Below are positions 61,923-64,000 of a stretch of 64,000 nt of DNA, one piece after another. The position numbers were made by a program, and so were the translations under genes. The notes beneath the pieces were generated by a model. The model did not search any database and was not told where the DNA came from. It saw only the letters and a list, made by a program, of their open reading frames with translations. Numbering within the stretch: the first letter of the stretch is position 1; every line of letters starts with the position of its first letter. The DNA is from Halobacillus litoralis (GTDB taxonomy: Bacteria; Bacillota; Bacilli; Bacillales; Halobacillaceae), in contig NZ_CP026118.1 of the NCBI RefSeq assembly GCF_004101865.1, positions 2,931,001-2,995,000 of the forward strand. Reading direction: 5' to 3'.

Positions 61923-62942
61923 ATGAAGAAAATTTCAGTTACAGGTGCAGCAGGCTTCATTGGTTTTAATTTATCAAAAAGATTACTTTCAGAAGGGTTT
62001 CAAGTGGTGGGGTTGGATAACATAAACGATTATTACGACCCTAATTTAAAACACTCACGCTTGGATATTCTGAAAGAAGAGAAGAACTTTAAGTTGTATA
62101 AAATTAATTTGGAAGAGAAGGAAAGAATGAATGACTTTTTTGAAAAAGAGAGGCCTGAAATTGTCATTCACTTAGCAGCACAAGCTGGTGTTCGATATAG
62201 TCTTGAAAACCCTCAAGCCTATATAGAATCAAACGTTGTAGGTTTCACAAATATACTAGAAGGGTGCAGACATTACAAAGTAGAACAATTAATATATGCT
62301 TCTTCAAGTTCTGTTTATGGCGCAAACACTAGTTTACCGTTTTCTGTCCACGATAATGTTGATCATCCTATCAGTTTATATGCCGCAACTAAGAAGTCTA
62401 ATGAACTTATGGCACATACTTACAGTCATCTATATAAACTACCTACTACAGGTTTGAGATTCTTCACAGTTTATGGTCCATGGGGAAGGCCAGACATGGC
62501 TTTATTCTTATTTACTCAAGCCATTTTGAACGGTGAACCCATTAAAGTTTTTAATAATGGAGAAATGATGAGAGATTTCACTTACATTGATGATATTGTA
62601 GAAAGTATTTATCGTTTAACTAAGACTACTCCTAAACCGAATACTCTATGGAGTAGCAACAACCCTGATCCTGGCACAAGCTATGCACCATACAAAGTAT
62701 ATAATATAGGAAATAACAATCCTGTGAGGCTTATGGATTTCATTAGTGCTATAGAAAAAAAGTTAGGGATAGAAGCAAAAAAAGATTTTCTTCCTTTACA
62801 ACCTGGCGATGTGCCTGAAACATACGCAGATGTAGAAGATCTTTTTAGAGAAGTTGATTTCCGACCACAGACTTCAATTAAAGATGGAATTAGTAATTTT
62901 ATTGATTGGTACCTAGAATACTACCAAATCGACAATAAATAG
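61923..62942 (+). CDS. NAD-dependent epimerase, probable UDP-glucuronate 4-epimerase
   Basis: 339-residue extended SDR enzyme. [18 protein letters not shown] is the NAD-binding motif, [15 protein letters not shown] and [20 protein letters not shown] carry Ser and the YxxxK pair, and [20 protein letters not shown] is typical of the CapI/UDP-GlcA 4-epimerase group. It would make UDP-galacturonate for the capsule. AAAGGAGAAGG precedes ATG 61923; a longer frame from 61776 overlaps the previous gene and has no RBS. From here on the sequence is visibly AT-richer, with A/T third positions, which suggests acquisition of a capsule-type-specific segment. Confidence 0.87.
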   Translation: MKKISVTGAAGFIGFNLSKRLLSEGFQVVGLDNINDYYDPNLKHSRLDILKEEKNFKLYKINLEEKERMNDFFEKERPEIVIHLAAQAGVRYSLENPQAYIESNVVGFTNILEGCRHYKVEQLIYASSSSVYGANTSLPFSVHDNVDHPISLYAATKKSNELMAHTYSHLYKLPTTGLRFFTVYGPWGRPDMALFLFTQAILNGEPIKVFNNGEMMRDFTYIDDIVESIYRLTKTTPKPNTLWSSNNPDPGTSYAPYKVYNIGNNNPVRLMDFISAIEKKLGIEAKKDFLPLQPGDVPETYADVEDLFREVDFRPQTSIKDGISNFIDWYLEYYQIDNK

Positions 62943-62962
62943 TTTTATGGGGGATTTAAATT

Positions 62963-64000
62963 ATGAATAGAAAAATAGCAGTAGTGGGGTTAGGATACGT
63001 AGGTTTACCGGTGGCTGTAGCGTTTGGTAAGACACATAAAGTGGTTGGCTTTGATGTTAGTGGACATAGAATACATACTTTACGTGAGGGTATTGATTTT
63101 ACGGATGAGGTAGAAACAGTAGATTTAAAAGAGGCTAATATTGACTTTACTAACGATCCAAATTCACTAAATGATGTGGATTTTATTATTGTAGCTGTAC
63201 CGACACCAATTAATGAAAATAAACAACCGGAATTAACCCCAATGATTAAAGCATCTGAAATGATTGCTAAACATATGCAAAAAGGAACAATTATAGTATA
63301 TGAATCTACTGTTTATCCAGGCGTTACTGAAGAAATATGTGTTCCGTCTTTAGAAGAGCATTCAGGATTAAAGCAAGGTGAGGACTTTTTTGTTGGCTAT
63401 TCACCTGAACGTATAAATCCTGGTGATAGAGAGCATACCTTCACGAAGATTACTAAAGTGATAGCTGGTGAAAGTGAAGGGATAACTAATATTATTGAAG
63501 AGGTTTATGGCTCAGTAGTAGAAGCAGGGGTACATCGGGCTAGCTCGATTAAAGTTGCAGAAGCAGCTAAAGTAATAGAAAATACCCAAAGAGATTTAAA
63601 TATTGCATTAATGAATGAATTGGCTATAATTTTTGATAAATTAGATATCGATACTAATGAAGTTTTAAAAGCAGCAGGCACTAAATGGAATTTTCTACCT
63701 TTTTCACCAGGTTTAGTTGGGGGGCATTGTATAGGTGTCGATCCTTATTATCTAACATATAAAGCAAATGCTGTAGGATATCATCCAGAAGTTATTTTGG
63801 CTGGTAGAAGAATCAATGATGACATGGGGAGATTTATCGCCACATCATTGATAAAAAGAATGATTAAGAAAAATATGCCAATCCAAGGTTCGAGAGTAAC
63901 TATCCTCGGTTTAACATTCAAAGAAAACGTTCCAGACCTAAGAAATTCAAAAGTGATTGATGTAATACACGAATTGAAGGATTTTGGAATTGATGTACAG
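62963..64000 (+). CDS. UDP-N-acetylhexosamine 6-dehydrogenase (WbpA/TviB-like), truncated by window end
   Basis: 346 codons are visible with no stop before the window edge. [18 protein letters not shown] is the N-terminal Rossmann motif, [17 protein letters not shown] and [15 protein letters not shown] are family motifs, and [20 protein letters not shown] holds the catalytic cysteine. The [12 protein letters not shown] form is typical of the Vi-antigen/WbpA group acting on UDP-GlcNAc or UDP-GalNAc. GGGGGAT lies upstream of ATG 62963. It is distinct from the dehydrogenase at 11233 (GGHCIAVDPWF). Same AT-rich composition as the preceding gene. Confidence 0.9.
   Translation, partial: MNRKIAVVGLGYVGLPVAVAFGKTHKVVGFDVSGHRIHTLREGIDFTDEVETVDLKEANIDFTNDPNSLNDVDFIIVAVPTPINENKQPELTPMIKASEMIAKHMQKGTIIVYESTVYPGVTEEICVPSLEEHSGLKQGEDFFVGYSPERINPGDREHTFTKITKVIAGESEGITNIIEEVYGSVVEAGVHRASSIKVAEAAKVIENTQRDLNIALMNELAIIFDKLDIDTNEVLKAAGTKWNFLPFSPGLVGGHCIGVDPYYLTYKANAVGYHPEVILAGRRINDDMGRFIATSLIKRMIKKNMPIQGSRVTILGLTFKENVPDLRNSKVIDVIHELKDFGIDVQ

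Noticed and set aside
1..64000. CRISPR arrays, prophage, tRNA or rRNA genes
   Set aside because: No regularly spaced direct repeats, phage structural genes, cloverleaf-forming tRNA sequences or rRNA segments were seen.

Overview
The window is a chromosomal segment of a low-GC Gram-positive bacterium of the family Bacillaceae. Strong Bacillus-type ribosome-binding sites, frequent TTG/GTG starts, SinI/SinR homologues, an IDEAL-domain protein, a TagO/TagA/CsaB/SecA2 complement and very acidic exported proteins point to a moderately halophilic genus such as Halobacillus. That placement is inference from gene content; no rRNA gene is present. No CRISPR array, tRNA, rRNA or prophage was seen.

Layout. 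1-1.9 kb: end of a phosphomannose isomerase gene and a complete phosphohexomutase gene. 2.1-6.8 kb: regulatory block with an IDEAL protein, two separate SinI-like microproteins, a SinR-like repressor reduced to its HTH, an AraC-type regulator and two unknown proteins. 7-16.7 kb: cell-wall glycopolymer block with a TagO-like initiating transferase, an acetyltransferase, a polymerase/ligase, a UDP-ManNAc dehydrogenase, two TagA/WecG transferases, CsaB and a flippase. 16.7-50.3 kb: an S-layer island with ten SLH-domain proteins (glucosaminidase, two amidases, lytic transglycosylase, NlpC/P60, two subtilases, 5'-nucleotidase, a large acidic S-layer protein and a further SLH protein). Interleaved with them are a PatA/PatB-like O-acetylation pair, two acyltransferase-3 membrane proteins, and secA2 with a slaP-like gene. 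51.8-55.4 kb: MurJ-type flippase, PIG-L deacetylase and glycosyltransferase operon. 56.4-64 kb: start of a capsule/exopolysaccharide locus with a Wzz-like modulator, BY-kinase, two tandem CpsB-type phosphatases, a CapD-type dehydratase, a UDP-GlcA epimerase and a truncated UDP-HexNAc dehydrogenase. The last two genes are visibly AT-richer.

How it fits together. The TagO/TagA/WecC set can build a ManNAc-containing secondary cell wall polymer. CsaB would pyruvylate it, making the ligand for SLH domains, and PatA/PatB-like enzymes would acetylate it. SecA2 and SlaP would export the S-layer proteins, and the SLH-anchored hydrolases would remodel the wall.

Accessory features of note. (i) An IS110-family element has a long structured non-coding 3' region. 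It carries two loops with short matches to the element's target and to its own ends, as expected of a bridge/seekRNA. (ii) That element sits inside a dispersed repeat whose uninterrupted sequence can be reconstructed. (iii) Two families of dispersed structured repeats (A, four copies; B, three well-formed copies plus two partial ones) occur; the outer arms of B covary between copies. (iv) The SinR function is split, with SinR-box-like sites upstream.
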